DNA from: Cellulomonas sp. SG140
GTDB lineage: Bacteria; Actinomycetota; Actinomycetes; Actinomycetales; Cellulomonadaceae
NCBI RefSeq assembly: GCF_025770785.1
Contig: NZ_JANZLA010000002.1
Span: 393,698 to 457,697, forward strand
DNA: 64,000 nucleotides
Direction: 5' to 3'
In this document: one piece after another, positions 34,638 through 42,810 of the stretch
How the letters are laid out: each line of letters starts with the position of its first letter
Position numbering within the stretch: position 1 is the stretch's first letter
Notes under the pieces: generated by a model
Told to the model about the DNA's origin: nothing
The model's input: the letters and a program-made list of their open reading frames with translations, nothing else
Databases searched by the model: none
Position numbers and translations under genes: made by a program

Positions 34638-36613
34638 GCGGGCAGACGCAGGGCCGGGCGCCCGTGGCACCGCCGCGGCGCGGGCCGATGGGCGGGCACG
34701 GCCCGATGGGGATGGGCATGCCGGGGGAGAAGTCGAAGGACTTCGGCAGCTCGGCGAAGCGGCTCGCGCGCCGGCTCGGGCCCGAGCGGGTGCGGCTTAC
34801 CGGTGTGATCGTGCTCGGCGTGCTGTCCGTCGCGGCCGCCGTCGCGGGCCCCAAGCTGCTGGGCCGCGCGACCAACGTGATCTTCGAGGGGCTCGTCGGA
34901 CGCCGTCTGCCCGCCGGGGTGAGCAAGGAGCAGGCCGTCGCCGCCCTGCGTGCGCAGGGGCAGGGCAAGGTCGCGGACATGCTGCAGGCGATGACGCACG
35001 TCGTGCCGGGCCAGGGCGTCGACTTCACCAGGCTGGGCAAGATCCTCGTCGTCGTCATGGCGGTCTACGTCGCGTCGTTCCTGTTCGGCTGGGTGCAGGG
35101 CCGGCTGACCGCACGGATCGTGCAGAACACGGTGCTGCGGATGCGCGCCGACGTGGAGTCGAAGCTGTCACGGCTGCCGCTGTCCTACTTCGACAAGCAG
35201 CCGCGCGGCGAGCTGCTGTCCCGGGTGACCAACGACATCGACAACGTCGCGCAGACGATGCAGCAGACGCTGTCGCAGCTGATCACCTCGGTGCTCACGG
35301 TGGTCGGCGTGCTGGTGATGATGCTGACCATCTCGTGGCAGCTGACCCTGATCGCGCTGGTCACCATCCCGCTGACCATCGGCATCGCCGGTGCGATCGC
35401 GGCGCGGTCCAAGCCGCAGTTCATCCAGCAGTGGCGGTGGACCGGCGAGCTGAACGCCCACATCGAGGAGATGTTCACCGGCCACGCGCTGGTGACGGTG
35501 TTCGGCCGGCAGAAGGAGGCGGCCGCGACGTTCGAGGACCGCAACCGCAAGCTGTTCGACTCCTCGTTCCGCGCGCAGTTCATCTCCGGGATCATCCAGC
35601 CGGCCCTCGGGTTCGTCGCGAACCTCAACTACCTGCTGGTGGCCGTGGTGGGCGCGCTGCGGATCACGTCCGGCGCTATGACGCTGGGCGACGTCCAGGC
35701 GTTCATCCAGTACAGCCGGCAGTTCAGCCAGCCGATCACGCAGATCGCGTCGATGGCGAACCTGCTGCAGTCCGGCGTCGCGTCGGCCGAGCGGGTGTTC
35801 GAGCTGCTCGACGCGCCGGAGCAGGGTCCGGACCCGCTACCGGCGGCCACGCTGCCGGCGCCGGTGCGCGGCCGGGTGGCCTTCGAGCACGTGTCCTTCC
35901 GGTACGACCCGGAGACGCCGCTGATCGACGACCTGTCCCTGGTGGCGGAGCCGGGTCAGACGATCGCGATCGTCGGCCCGACGGGCGCCGGCAAGACGAC
36001 GCTGGTCAACCTGCTGATGCGGTTCTACGAGGTGGACGGCGGGCGGATCACGCTCGACGGCGTGGACACCCGGACGCTGACGCGGGACGAGCTGCGCTCG
36101 CAGATGGGCATGGTGCTGCAGGACACCTGGCTCTACGAGGGCACCATCGAGGACAACATCGGCTACGGCGTGGACTCCGCGACGCACGAGCAGGTGGTGG
36201 AGGCGGCGGCGGCCACGCACGTCGACCGGTTCGTGCGGACCTTGCCCGACGGCTACGCGACGACGATCGACGACGAGGGCGGCACGGTCTCCGCCGGTGA
36301 GAAGCAGCTGCTGACCATCGCGCGGGCGTTCCTGTCCGACCCGACGATCCTGATCCTCGACGAGGCGACGAGCTCGGTGGACACCCGCACGGAGGTGCTG
36401 GTGCAGCACGCGATGAACGCGCTGCGGCAGGGCCGGACGTCGTTCGTCATCGCGCACCGGCTGTCGACCATCCGCGACGCCGACCTGATCCTGGTGATGG
36501 AGCACGGCGCGATCGTCGAGCAGGGCAGCCACGAGGAGCTCCTCGCGGCGGACGGTGCCTACGCCCGGCTGTACGCCAGCCAGTTCGCGGCGGCGACGAG
36601 CCCGGTCGACTGA
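34634..36613 (+). CDS. Heterodimeric ABC exporter, second subunit
   Basis: A 659-residue half-transporter. A Gly/Met/Pro-rich tail of about 35 residues (GPMGGHGPMGMGMPG) precedes six helices and an NBD. Walker A is GPTGAGKTTLV, Walker B is ILDEATSSVD with the normal Glu (E577), but the signature motif is degenerate: VSAGEKQ (S553-K557) replaces LSGGQ. With the D499 site of the partner this predicts one inactive and one active ATP site. GTGA overlap with the first subunit points to a 1:1 complex. A terminator follows. Confidence 0.93.
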   Translation: MSGQTQGRAPVAPPRRGPMGGHGPMGMGMPGEKSKDFGSSAKRLARRLGPERVRLTGVIVLGVLSVAAAVAGPKLLGRATNVIFEGLVGRRLPAGVSKEQAVAALRAQGQGKVADMLQAMTHVVPGQGVDFTRLGKILVVVMAVYVASFLFGWVQGRLTARIVQNTVLRMRADVESKLSRLPLSYFDKQPRGELLSRVTNDIDNVAQTMQQTLSQLITSVLTVVGVLVMMLTISWQLTLIALVTIPLTIGIAGAIAARSKPQFIQQWRWTGELNAHIEEMFTGHALVTVFGRQKEAAATFEDRNRKLFDSSFRAQFISGIIQPALGFVANLNYLLVAVVGALRITSGAMTLGDVQAFIQYSRQFSQPITQIASMANLLQSGVASAERVFELLDAPEQGPDPLPAATLPAPVRGRVAFEHVSFRYDPETPLIDDLSLVAEPGQTIAIVGPTGAGKTTLVNLLMRFYEVDGGRITLDGVDTRTLTRDELRSQMGMVLQDTWLYEGTIEDNIGYGVDSATHEQVVEAAAATHVDRFVRTLPDGYATTIDDEGGTVSAGEKQLLTIARAFLSDPTILILDEATSSVDTRTEVLVQHAMNALRQGRTSFVIAHRLSTIRDADLILVMEHGAIVEQGSHEELLAADGAYARLYASQFAAATSPVD

Positions 36614-36636
36614 CACCGTCGCCCTGGCGGCGCGGT

Positions 36637-36672
36637 GAGAGGGGGCCCGGTCGGCGGACCGGACCCCCTCTC
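36637..36672. terminator. Terminator after the TetR-ABC exporter operon
   Basis: An inverted repeat of 9 bp plus 6 bp separated by one C-A mismatch (36637-36652 with 36657-36672) encloses a 4-nt loop. It lies 24 bp past the exporter stop and before the MFS promoter. Confidence 0.85.
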
Positions 36673-36723
36673 GCGAGTCACCAGGGATGTGGGCGCCGGG
36701 GCGCGGGGCACTAGGCTGCCTGC

Positions 36724-38082
36724 GTGGCGGTCGCATCGTTTCGATCTGAGGACGGGACGGTCCCTCGCCTGCGTCGCGACCGCCTGACCCTCACGCTCTA
36801 CGGCTCGTTCGTCACGTGGGGCTGGCTGCTGTACAGCTTCAACCCGAGCGTGCCGCTGCTGGCGCACGAGCGCGGGCTCAGCTCGGCGCAGGCCGGGCTC
36901 CACGGCACCGCGATGGCGCTCGGCGGCCTGGTCGCCGCCGTGCTGGCACCGCGCTCCGTCCAGTGGTGGGGGCGGCGCACCGCCGTCGTGGCGGCCGGGG
37001 TGACCGTGGCCGTCGGCGTCGTCGGCCTGGTGCTGGGACCGGCGCTGGTGTGGACGCTGCTGGCGATGCTGGTCCTGGCGACCGGCGGCAACGTGCTGAT
37101 CGCGTCGAGCCAGGTGGGTCTGGCCCTGCGGCACGGACGGGTGGCGACGGCGGCGATCACCGAGGCGAACGGTGTGGGCTCCGGGGTGGGGCTGTTCGGT
37201 CCGCTCGCCGTCGGTGCCGCGGTCGCGGCCGGCTGGGGATGGCGGCCGGCCGTGCTGGTCACCGCCGGAATCGCCCTGGTGGGAGCCGCCTTCGTGCTCC
37301 GGTTGCCGAGCTCAGCCGCGCTCAGCACGCGCGGTTCACGGTCCAGGGCGCCGTCGTCGGACGGACCGGTTCTCCCGCTCGCCGCGCCGGTCCCGGTGAC
37401 GGTCGGAGCGGAGGCCGGGGAGCTCGACGAGGAGACCGCGCTGCTGACCCACGACGAGCCGGCCGTGCTGCCGAGCTCGGCGGTGCTGCCGCCGAGCGCC
37501 GTCCCGCACGTGCGCTACCGCCCCGCGGCGGCCGCGATGCTGTTCATCGTCTCCCTGGTTGCGGCCATCGCCATCGAGAACGCGACGACCTACTGGGCCA
37601 CCGCTCTGCTGATCGACCGCACCGGCGCCCGCGCCGGCATCGCGACCGCGGCGACCGCCGGCCTCGTCGCGGGCATGACGGCGACCAGGTTCGTCGTCGG
37701 ACCCCTGTCCCTGCGGATGCGGCCGGCGGTGTTGCTGACCGGTGCATTCCTGGTGGCGATCGCGGGCTGGGCCGTGGTGTGGAGCACGACGTCGACCGCG
37801 GTCGCGATGGCGGGACTGGTGCTGGCGGGGCTCGGGTACGGAGCGCAGTACCCGCTGTCGATCGCGTTGATGCTCGGTGCGTCGCCGGGCCACGGTGACC
37901 GGGTGCAGGGCTACGCCACCCTCGCGGGGGGCGCCGCGATCGGGGTCGCCCCACTACTGCTCGGTGCGCTGGCCGACACCTTCGGCATGCACACGGCATT
38001 CGTCGTCGTCCCGCTCCTGGCCTGCGCCGGTGCGGCCGCCGCAGCGCTGGGCGGGCGTGCGCTGCGCCGGGCCGAGGGCTGA
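36724..38082 (+). CDS. MFS transporter
   Basis: A 452-residue major facilitator protein with about 12 helices in two halves. They are joined by a hydrophilic loop of about 70 residues rich in Ser, Pro and Glu. The N-half shows FVTWGWLLYSFNPSVPLLAHERGLS split by the first helix boundary, and the loop 2-3 region has RSVQWWGRRTAVV. The substrate is unknown. TAGGCT lies 6 nt before the GTG start, so the mRNA is leaderless. It is separated from the upstream ABC operon by a terminator and runs 12 bp from the next gene. Confidence 0.88.
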   Translation: MAVASFRSEDGTVPRLRRDRLTLTLYGSFVTWGWLLYSFNPSVPLLAHERGLSSAQAGLHGTAMALGGLVAAVLAPRSVQWWGRRTAVVAAGVTVAVGVVGLVLGPALVWTLLAMLVLATGGNVLIASSQVGLALRHGRVATAAITEANGVGSGVGLFGPLAVGAAVAAGWGWRPAVLVTAGIALVGAAFVLRLPSSAALSTRGSRSRAPSSDGPVLPLAAPVPVTVGAEAGELDEETALLTHDEPAVLPSSAVLPPSAVPHVRYRPAAAAMLFIVSLVAAIAIENATTYWATALLIDRTGARAGIATAATAGLVAGMTATRFVVGPLSLRMRPAVLLTGAFLVAIAGWAVVWSTTSTAVAMAGLVLAGLGYGAQYPLSIALMLGASPGHGDRVQGYATLAGGAAIGVAPLLLGALADTFGMHTAFVVVPLLACAGAAAAALGGRALRRAEG

Positions 38083-38094
38083 CAGGATCACGGT

Positions 38095-38934
38095 GTGCTG
38101 CACCCGGAGCTGCTGACCGTCGAGGACCCCGCCGATCCACGGCTGGCCGACTACGTCTCCTTGACCGACGTCGCGCTGCGCTCCCGGCACGAGCCTGCCA
38201 AGGGGCTGTACATCGCGGAGAGCTCCACGGTGCTGGCCCGGGCGCTCGCCGCCGGGCACCGGCCGCGCTCGGTGCTGGCCGCGCCCCGGTGGGTGCCGGA
38301 GGTCGAGCGGATGCTCGCGGAGGCGCCCGGTGCCGGGGATGCCCCGGTGCCGGTGTACGTCGCCGCCGAGCCCGTGCTGGAGGCGATCACCGGCTTCCAC
38401 GTGCACCGGGGGGCGCTCGCCGCGATGCACCGCCCGCCGTTGCCGCCCGTGGACGACGTGGTGGCGGGTGCGCGGCGGGTGGCGGTGCTCGAGGACATCG
38501 TCGACCACACCAACGTCGGTGCGGCGTTCCGCTCGGCCGCCGCGCTGGGGGTCGACGCCGTGCTGGTCACCCCGCGGTGCGCCGACCCGCTGTACCGACG
38601 CTCGGTGCGGGTGTCGATGGGGACGGTGTTCCAGGTGCCGTGGACGCGGGTCGACCCGTGGCCGGAGGGTGTCGCCGCGTTGCGCACCGCCGGCTTCGTC
38701 ACCGCCGCCCTGGCGCTGGACGACTCCGCCATCAGCCTCGACGAGCTGGTGGCGGACCCCCCGGACCGGCTCGCGATGGTGCTCGGTGCCGAGGGTGACG
38801 GGTTGAAGGCGCGCACCGTCGCGGCGTGCGACCTGGTGGTGCGGATCCCGATGGCGGGTGGGGTGGACTCCTTGAACGTCGCGGCCGCGGCGGCCGTGGC
38901 GTTCTGGGCGACGCGCGTCGGGCGTCCTGCGTAG
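38095..38934 (+). CDS. TrmH/SpoU-family RNA 2'-O-methyltransferase
   Basis: A 279-residue SPOUT enzyme. The N-terminal part is an RNA-binding substrate domain (AKGLYIAESSTVLARAL). The catalytic trefoil knot has motif 1 HTNVGAAFRSAAALG, motif 2 VSMGTVFQVPW with VLGAEGDGL, and motif 3 SLNVAAAAAVAFW. It methylates a ribose in tRNA or rRNA with SAM; the target nucleotide cannot be read from sequence. The GTG start has CAGGAT 6 nt upstream, a weaker leaderless-type hexamer, and may also be read through from the MFS gene. Confidence 0.92.
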   Translation: MLHPELLTVEDPADPRLADYVSLTDVALRSRHEPAKGLYIAESSTVLARALAAGHRPRSVLAAPRWVPEVERMLAEAPGAGDAPVPVYVAAEPVLEAITGFHVHRGALAAMHRPPLPPVDDVVAGARRVAVLEDIVDHTNVGAAFRSAAALGVDAVLVTPRCADPLYRRSVRVSMGTVFQVPWTRVDPWPEGVAALRTAGFVTAALALDDSAISLDELVADPPDRLAMVLGAEGDGLKARTVAACDLVVRIPMAGGVDSLNVAAAAAVAFWATRVGRPA

Positions 38935-38938
38935 CGGT

Positions 38939-39505
38939 TCAGGCGAGCGCGAGCCCGTCGACCACCTCGACGCCGGGAGCGGACGCCAGCAGCGCGCCCG
39001 GGAGCAGCAGCTTCGAGCGACGCAGACCGCTGCCGATGATCACCGGCTCCCCGCTGTCCGGGTGCGGCTGCTGCACGGACGCGTCGACGAGCACGCGGTA
39101 CTCGGGCGGCAGGCCGAGAGGCGTGATGCCGCCGTACTCCATCCCGGAGTCGGCCACCGCCCGGTCCATCGGGAGGAACGAGGCCTTGCGGACGTCGAGC
39201 AGCCGCTTCACCGCGTTGTTCACGTCGGCCCGGGTGGTGGCGCGCACGGCCGCGGCCGCGATGCGCTCGTCGCCGGCACGGCGTCCGGCCACCAGCACGC
39301 AGTTCACCGACGCGGACAGCGGCAGGCCGTACGCCTCGGTCATGGCGGCGGTGTCCGCCAGGTCGGGGTCGATCTCGGCGACCCGGACCTCGTCGGCGAC
39401 CTCAGGACGCGTCGACGCCCAGGACGTGAGGGCCGCGGCCGTCGACGGTGCGAGCAGGTCGGGACGGTCCAGGGCGCGCAGCCAGGTGAGGGAGACGGGA
39501 GCCAT
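38939..39505 (-). CDS. YbaK/ProX-type aminoacyl-tRNA deacylase domain protein
   Basis: A 188-residue single-domain protein of the YbaK/EbsC fold. It includes SASVNCVLVAGRRAGDERIAAAAVRATTRADVNNAVKRLL spread through its centre and MEYGGITPLGLPPEYRVLVD in the second half. The family edits mischarged tRNA, but the natural substrate here is unknown. TACCCT lies 6 nt before the ATG, supporting this start over an in-frame codon further upstream. It ends 4 bp from the TrmH gene stop, convergently. Confidence 0.88.
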   Translation of the reverse strand: MAPVSLTWLRALDRPDLLAPSTAAALTSWASTRPEVADEVRVAEIDPDLADTAAMTEAYGLPLSASVNCVLVAGRRAGDERIAAAAVRATTRADVNNAVKRLLDVRKASFLPMDRAVADSGMEYGGITPLGLPPEYRVLVDASVQQPHPDSGEPVIIGSGLRRSKLLLPGALLASAPGVEVVDGLALA

Positions 39506-39527
39506 GGCGGGAGGGTAGCCGCCCGGT

Positions 39528-40070
39528 TCAGCGCTGGTAGGTGCCGACCAGGACGGCACGGGCGATCGTGTGGAACACGAGCGCGCAGCTGGCGGCACCG
39601 GGCGGGGTGTCGGCCGCGAGGCCGAGGTCGGCGGTGTCCAGCGCGTGCACGACGAAGTAGTAGCGGTGCACGTGGTCACCGGGTGGGGGAGCGGCGCCGA
39701 CGTACCCGGGGACGCCGTCGTCACCGCGCAGCTGGATCGCGCCGGAGGGGAGGCCGTGGCCGTCGGGACGGCCCGCGCCGCGGTCGAGTGACGTGACGTT
39801 CGCCGGCACGCCGAGCACGGTCCAGTGCCACCAACCGGCGACGCCGGGGGCGTCGGGGTCGAAACAGCTGACGGCGAAGGCGACGGTCTCCGGTGGGAAG
39901 CCGGACCAGCTCAGCTGCGGCGAGACGTTGTCGCCACGAGGGGTGTTGGTCGCGGCGTCGGGCAGGCGGGCGCCGTCGGCGACGTCGTCCGAGCGCAGCG
40001 TGAACGCCGGGACCTGGGGCAGGAGGGCGTAGGGATCGGGTGCGACGGGGCGGTTCAGGGAGAGTGCCAC
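39528..40070 (-). CDS. YbhB/YbcL-type phosphatidylethanolamine-binding protein
   Basis: A 180-residue PEBP fold protein. The ligand pocket region is SCFDPDAPGVAGWWHW with NVSPQLSWSGFPPETVAFA before it, and HRYYFVVHALD follows near the C-terminus. Bacterial members are soluble and of unclear role, possibly ligand binding or protease inhibition. The start is uncertain: the GTG has CACGAT 7 nt upstream, whereas an in-frame ATG three codons earlier lacks both a Shine-Dalgarno and a -10. Confidence 0.88.
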   Translation of the reverse strand: MALSLNRPVAPDPYALLPQVPAFTLRSDDVADGARLPDAATNTPRGDNVSPQLSWSGFPPETVAFAVSCFDPDAPGVAGWWHWTVLGVPANVTSLDRGAGRPDGHGLPSGAIQLRGDDGVPGYVGAAPPPGDHVHRYYFVVHALDTADLGLAADTPPGAASCALVFHTIARAVLVGTYQR

Positions 40071-40155
40071 GGGTCCCATCGTGGCCGGTCCGGCGGCGGT
40101 CCGCTCGGTGGCACGGCGCCCGGGCGGCGGGTGTCCACAGGGCTGAGCAGGCGGA

Positions 40156-40184
40156 TTGACACCCGGGTCGGGACGGCGTGTACT
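40156..40184 (+). promoter_or_regulatory. Promoter of the imuA'-imuB-dnaE2 operon
   Basis: TTGACA (40156-40161) matches the sigma-70 -35 consensus exactly. TGTACT (40179-40184) lies 17 bp downstream as a -10. The LexA box starts 8 bp later, over the expected transcription start. Confidence 0.65.
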
Positions 40185-40192
40185 GGTGCTGT

Positions 40193-40208
40193 TCGAACAC
40201 ACGTTCGA
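40193..40208. promoter_or_regulatory. LexA-binding SOS box
   Basis: TCGAAC-ACAC-GTTCGA is an exact match to the actinobacterial/Gram-positive LexA operator pattern (TCGAAC N4 GTTCGA). Flanking bases extend the symmetry to GTTCGAAC on both sides. It sits over the expected transcription start of the mutagenesis cassette, so LexA should repress the operon until DNA damage. Confidence 0.93.
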
Positions 40209-40258
40209 ACGCATGACCGGCTGCAGCGCTGCACGCGGTCGGGAGGAGGAATTCTGAC

Positions 40259-41074
40259 ATGCCAGTCGCCCTGGATCGCGAGGAGCGGGCGGCTCGGGCC
40301 CGCGCCGCGCTGGCGAGGGCGGAGCTCCGCACCGGTGCACGCAGCGTGCTCGGCATCGGTGGCGGCGTCGTCGGCGGGGTCGCGGCCGACGACGAGGGCC
40401 GTCCCGTGCAGCCGACGGCCTCGCTGCTCACCAGCGAGCGGCCACCGATGGACGTTCCTGCAGAGCTGGCGCCGGTGCTCCCCGGCGGCCTGCGCCGCGG
40501 CGACACCACGGTGGTGACGGGGTCGACCTCCCTGGTGCTGACGATGCTGGCGCACGCCTGCCGGCACGGGGCGTGGGCGGCTGCGGTGGGACGGCCGGAC
40601 CTGGGGCTGCTCGCTGCCGCGCAGGCGGGGGTGGACCTCGCGCGTCTCGCGATGGTGCCGGACCCGGGAGCACAGGCGGCGACGGTGGTGGCAGCGCTGC
40701 TCGACGGGATCGACGTGGTGGTCGTAGGAGCGGCGGCGGTGCTCACCGACACCGAGCGGCGGCAGCTGTCCGCTCGCGCCCGGGAGCGCGGCACCGTGCT
40801 GCTGCCCACCTGTGCCTGGCCGGGTGCGAGCACCGTGCTCTCCGTGCGCGAGCTCGGCTGGACGGGTGTCGGGGCCGGCGAGGGTCGGCTGCGCTCGCAC
40901 CGGCTGCGGGTGCAGCGCTCCGGACGTGGTGGGGCCGCGGTGCCGCGCTCGCTTGACGTGGTGCTGCCGCTGGGCGCGCCCGATCCGGACGGGCCGGTGC
41001 CGGTGCGCAGCCCGGCCCTGGTTCCTGCGGGTGCCGGCACCGAGGAGCGGACCGACCTGAGGCTGGTCGGATGA
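40259..41074 (+). CDS. imuA': ImuA' homologue, SOS mutasome accessory protein
   Basis: A 271-residue protein distantly related to RecA/SulA-like ATPases without a clear Walker A. It has LAPVLPGGLRRGDTTVV, AAAVGRPDLGLLAAAQAGVDLARLAMVPDPG across its middle, and hydrophobic VVVVGAAAVLTDTERRQLSARARERGTVLL toward the C-terminus. This pattern and its place before imuB identify it as ImuA'. In mycobacteria it joins ImuB and DnaE2 in error-prone translesion synthesis. A strong GGAGGAGG lies 11 nt upstream of the ATG, and the stop overlaps imuB by ATGA. Confidence 0.9.
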   Translation: MPVALDREERAARARAALARAELRTGARSVLGIGGGVVGGVAADDEGRPVQPTASLLTSERPPMDVPAELAPVLPGGLRRGDTTVVTGSTSLVLTMLAHACRHGAWAAAVGRPDLGLLAAAQAGVDLARLAMVPDPGAQAATVVAALLDGIDVVVVGAAAVLTDTERRQLSARARERGTVLLPTCAWPGASTVLSVRELGWTGVGAGEGRLRSHRLRVQRSGRGGAAVPRSLDVVLPLGAPDPDGPVPVRSPALVPAGAGTEERTDLRLVG

Positions 41075-42810
41075 GCACCCGGACGACGGTCGTGTGGGTG
41101 CCGGACTGGCCGGTGGTGGCAGCCGCCGCGGTCGCGCAGGTGCCCGGGCACGTGCCCGTCGCCGTGCACGACGGGCGGGCGGTGACCGCCGTGTCCGCAC
41201 TGGCACGTGAGGAGGGTGTGCGACGCGGCATGCGTCGTCGCCAGGCGCAGGGATGCTGCCCCGAGCTGGTGCTGCTGCCCGCGGACGACGCGCGTGACGT
41301 GCGGCTGTTCGAGCCCGTGGCCGCAGCGGCGCAGACCGTGGTCGCCGGCGTCGAGGTGGCCCGGCCGGGACTGCTGCTGCTGCCGGCCGGTGGGGCCAGC
41401 CGCTACCACGGCTCGGAGGACGTGCTGGCGGCCCGGCTGGTCGACGCCGTGGCGGCTGCCACCGGGTACGAGTGCGGCGTCGGCACCGCCGACGGGCTGC
41501 TCGCCGCCGTGCTCGCCGCCCGCACCGGGGCCGTGGTGGAGCCCGGTGCCTCGCCGGTGTTCCTCGCGGCGCACGGGGTGGGTGAGCTGGTGCACGCCGC
41601 CGTCACCGACGAGCAGGCGGCTGCGGTCGGCGAGCTGGTGGACCTGCTGCACCGGTTGGGGCTGCGCACGCTCGGTGAGCTGGCGGCGTTGCCCGCGGCG
41701 GCGGTGCACGCGCGGTTCGGCCGGCTCGGCAGCTGGGCGCACCTGCTGGCACGAGGCTCGGACGAGCGACCGCCGGTGCGGCACCGGCCCGAGCCGGACC
41801 TCGAGGTCAGCGCCGAGCTGGACCCCCCGCTGCACCGGGTGGACGCGGCGGCGTTCGCCGGCCGACGGCTGGCGGAGCAGCTGCACGAGGACCTGGTCAG
41901 GCGTGGCGTCAGCTGCGGACGGCTGCAGATCGCCGCACGCACCGACGAGGGTGTCGACCTGGTGCGGACCTGGCGCACCGATCTCGGCGGATGGGGCGGG
42001 CTGACGCCGGCGCGCATCACCGACCGGGTGCGCTGGCAGCTGGACGGCTGGCTGACCGCCACCGCCGTCGCGACAGCACGTGACCACGCCCGGGACCGGT
42101 ACCGCGGCCGGCCGGGCACGGTGCTCGACGGCCTCGCTGAGCCTGGCAGCCAGGTGCACGGGCGGTCATGGTCGGACAGGCGGCGCGACGACGAACCGGC
42201 GCCGGACCTGCCAGGGACGGACGACGACCGACCCGTGGGTCTGGTCCGGCTGACCCTCACCGCGCTGGACGTCGCCGCTGCCGGTGCCGAGCAGGGGCGG
42301 CTGTGGGGTGGTCCCTCCGGCGGCGACCTGCGCGCTCACCGGGCGCTGGACCGGGCGCAGTCCCTGGTGGGCGGCAGCGGGGTGCTCACGGGGGTGCTGC
42401 AGGGCGGCCGGGACGTGCGGGAGCAGGTCTACCTGCAGCCCTGGGGCGAGCACACCGTCCCGCACCGGGCAGCGGACCTGCCGTGGCCGGGCAGGTTGCC
42501 CGAGCCGGCTCCGGCCAGCGTGCCGGCGGAGCCGGTGCCCGTGCGGCTCGCCGACCCTGCCGGTCTGGAGGTGCGGATAGACGACCGGGCCCGGATGAGC
42601 GGGCCACCCGCTCGGGTGCACTGGCCGACCGACGGCGCCGGGACGGTGGTCGGCTGGGCGGGGCCGTGGATGCTCACCGAGCGGTGGTGGCAGCACCCGG
42701 ACCGTCCTGCGCAGGTGCGCGTCCACCTGCAGGTGACGCTCGACGACGGCCGGGCGCTGCTCCTCGCCGGTGCGGGGGACGGCTGGGTGTGCGAGGCGAC
42801 GTATGACTGA
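41071..42810 (+). CDS. imuB: ImuB, catalytically inactive Y-family polymerase homologue
   Basis: 579 residues with Y-family polymerase organisation. The N-terminus VVWVPDWPVVAA is ImuB-like. The palm motif SxDE of active Y-polymerases is replaced by GLLLLPAGGASRYHG, so it is probably a structural hub and not a polymerase. A candidate beta-clamp motif QGRLWG lies at residues 408-413, in the place of the QLPLWG motif known for mycobacterial ImuB. It overlaps imuA' by four bases and dnaE2 by eight. Confidence 0.93.
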   Translation: MSTRTTVVWVPDWPVVAAAAVAQVPGHVPVAVHDGRAVTAVSALAREEGVRRGMRRRQAQGCCPELVLLPADDARDVRLFEPVAAAAQTVVAGVEVARPGLLLLPAGGASRYHGSEDVLAARLVDAVAAATGYECGVGTADGLLAAVLAARTGAVVEPGASPVFLAAHGVGELVHAAVTDEQAAAVGELVDLLHRLGLRTLGELAALPAAAVHARFGRLGSWAHLLARGSDERPPVRHRPEPDLEVSAELDPPLHRVDAAAFAGRRLAEQLHEDLVRRGVSCGRLQIAARTDEGVDLVRTWRTDLGGWGGLTPARITDRVRWQLDGWLTATAVATARDHARDRYRGRPGTVLDGLAEPGSQVHGRSWSDRRRDDEPAPDLPGTDDDRPVGLVRLTLTALDVAAAGAEQGRLWGGPSGGDLRAHRALDRAQSLVGGSGVLTGVLQGGRDVREQVYLQPWGEHTVPHRAADLPWPGRLPEPAPASVPAEPVPVRLADPAGLEVRIDDRARMSGPPARVHWPTDGAGTVVGWAGPWMLTERWWQHPDRPAQVRVHLQVTLDDGRALLLAGAGDGWVCEATYD

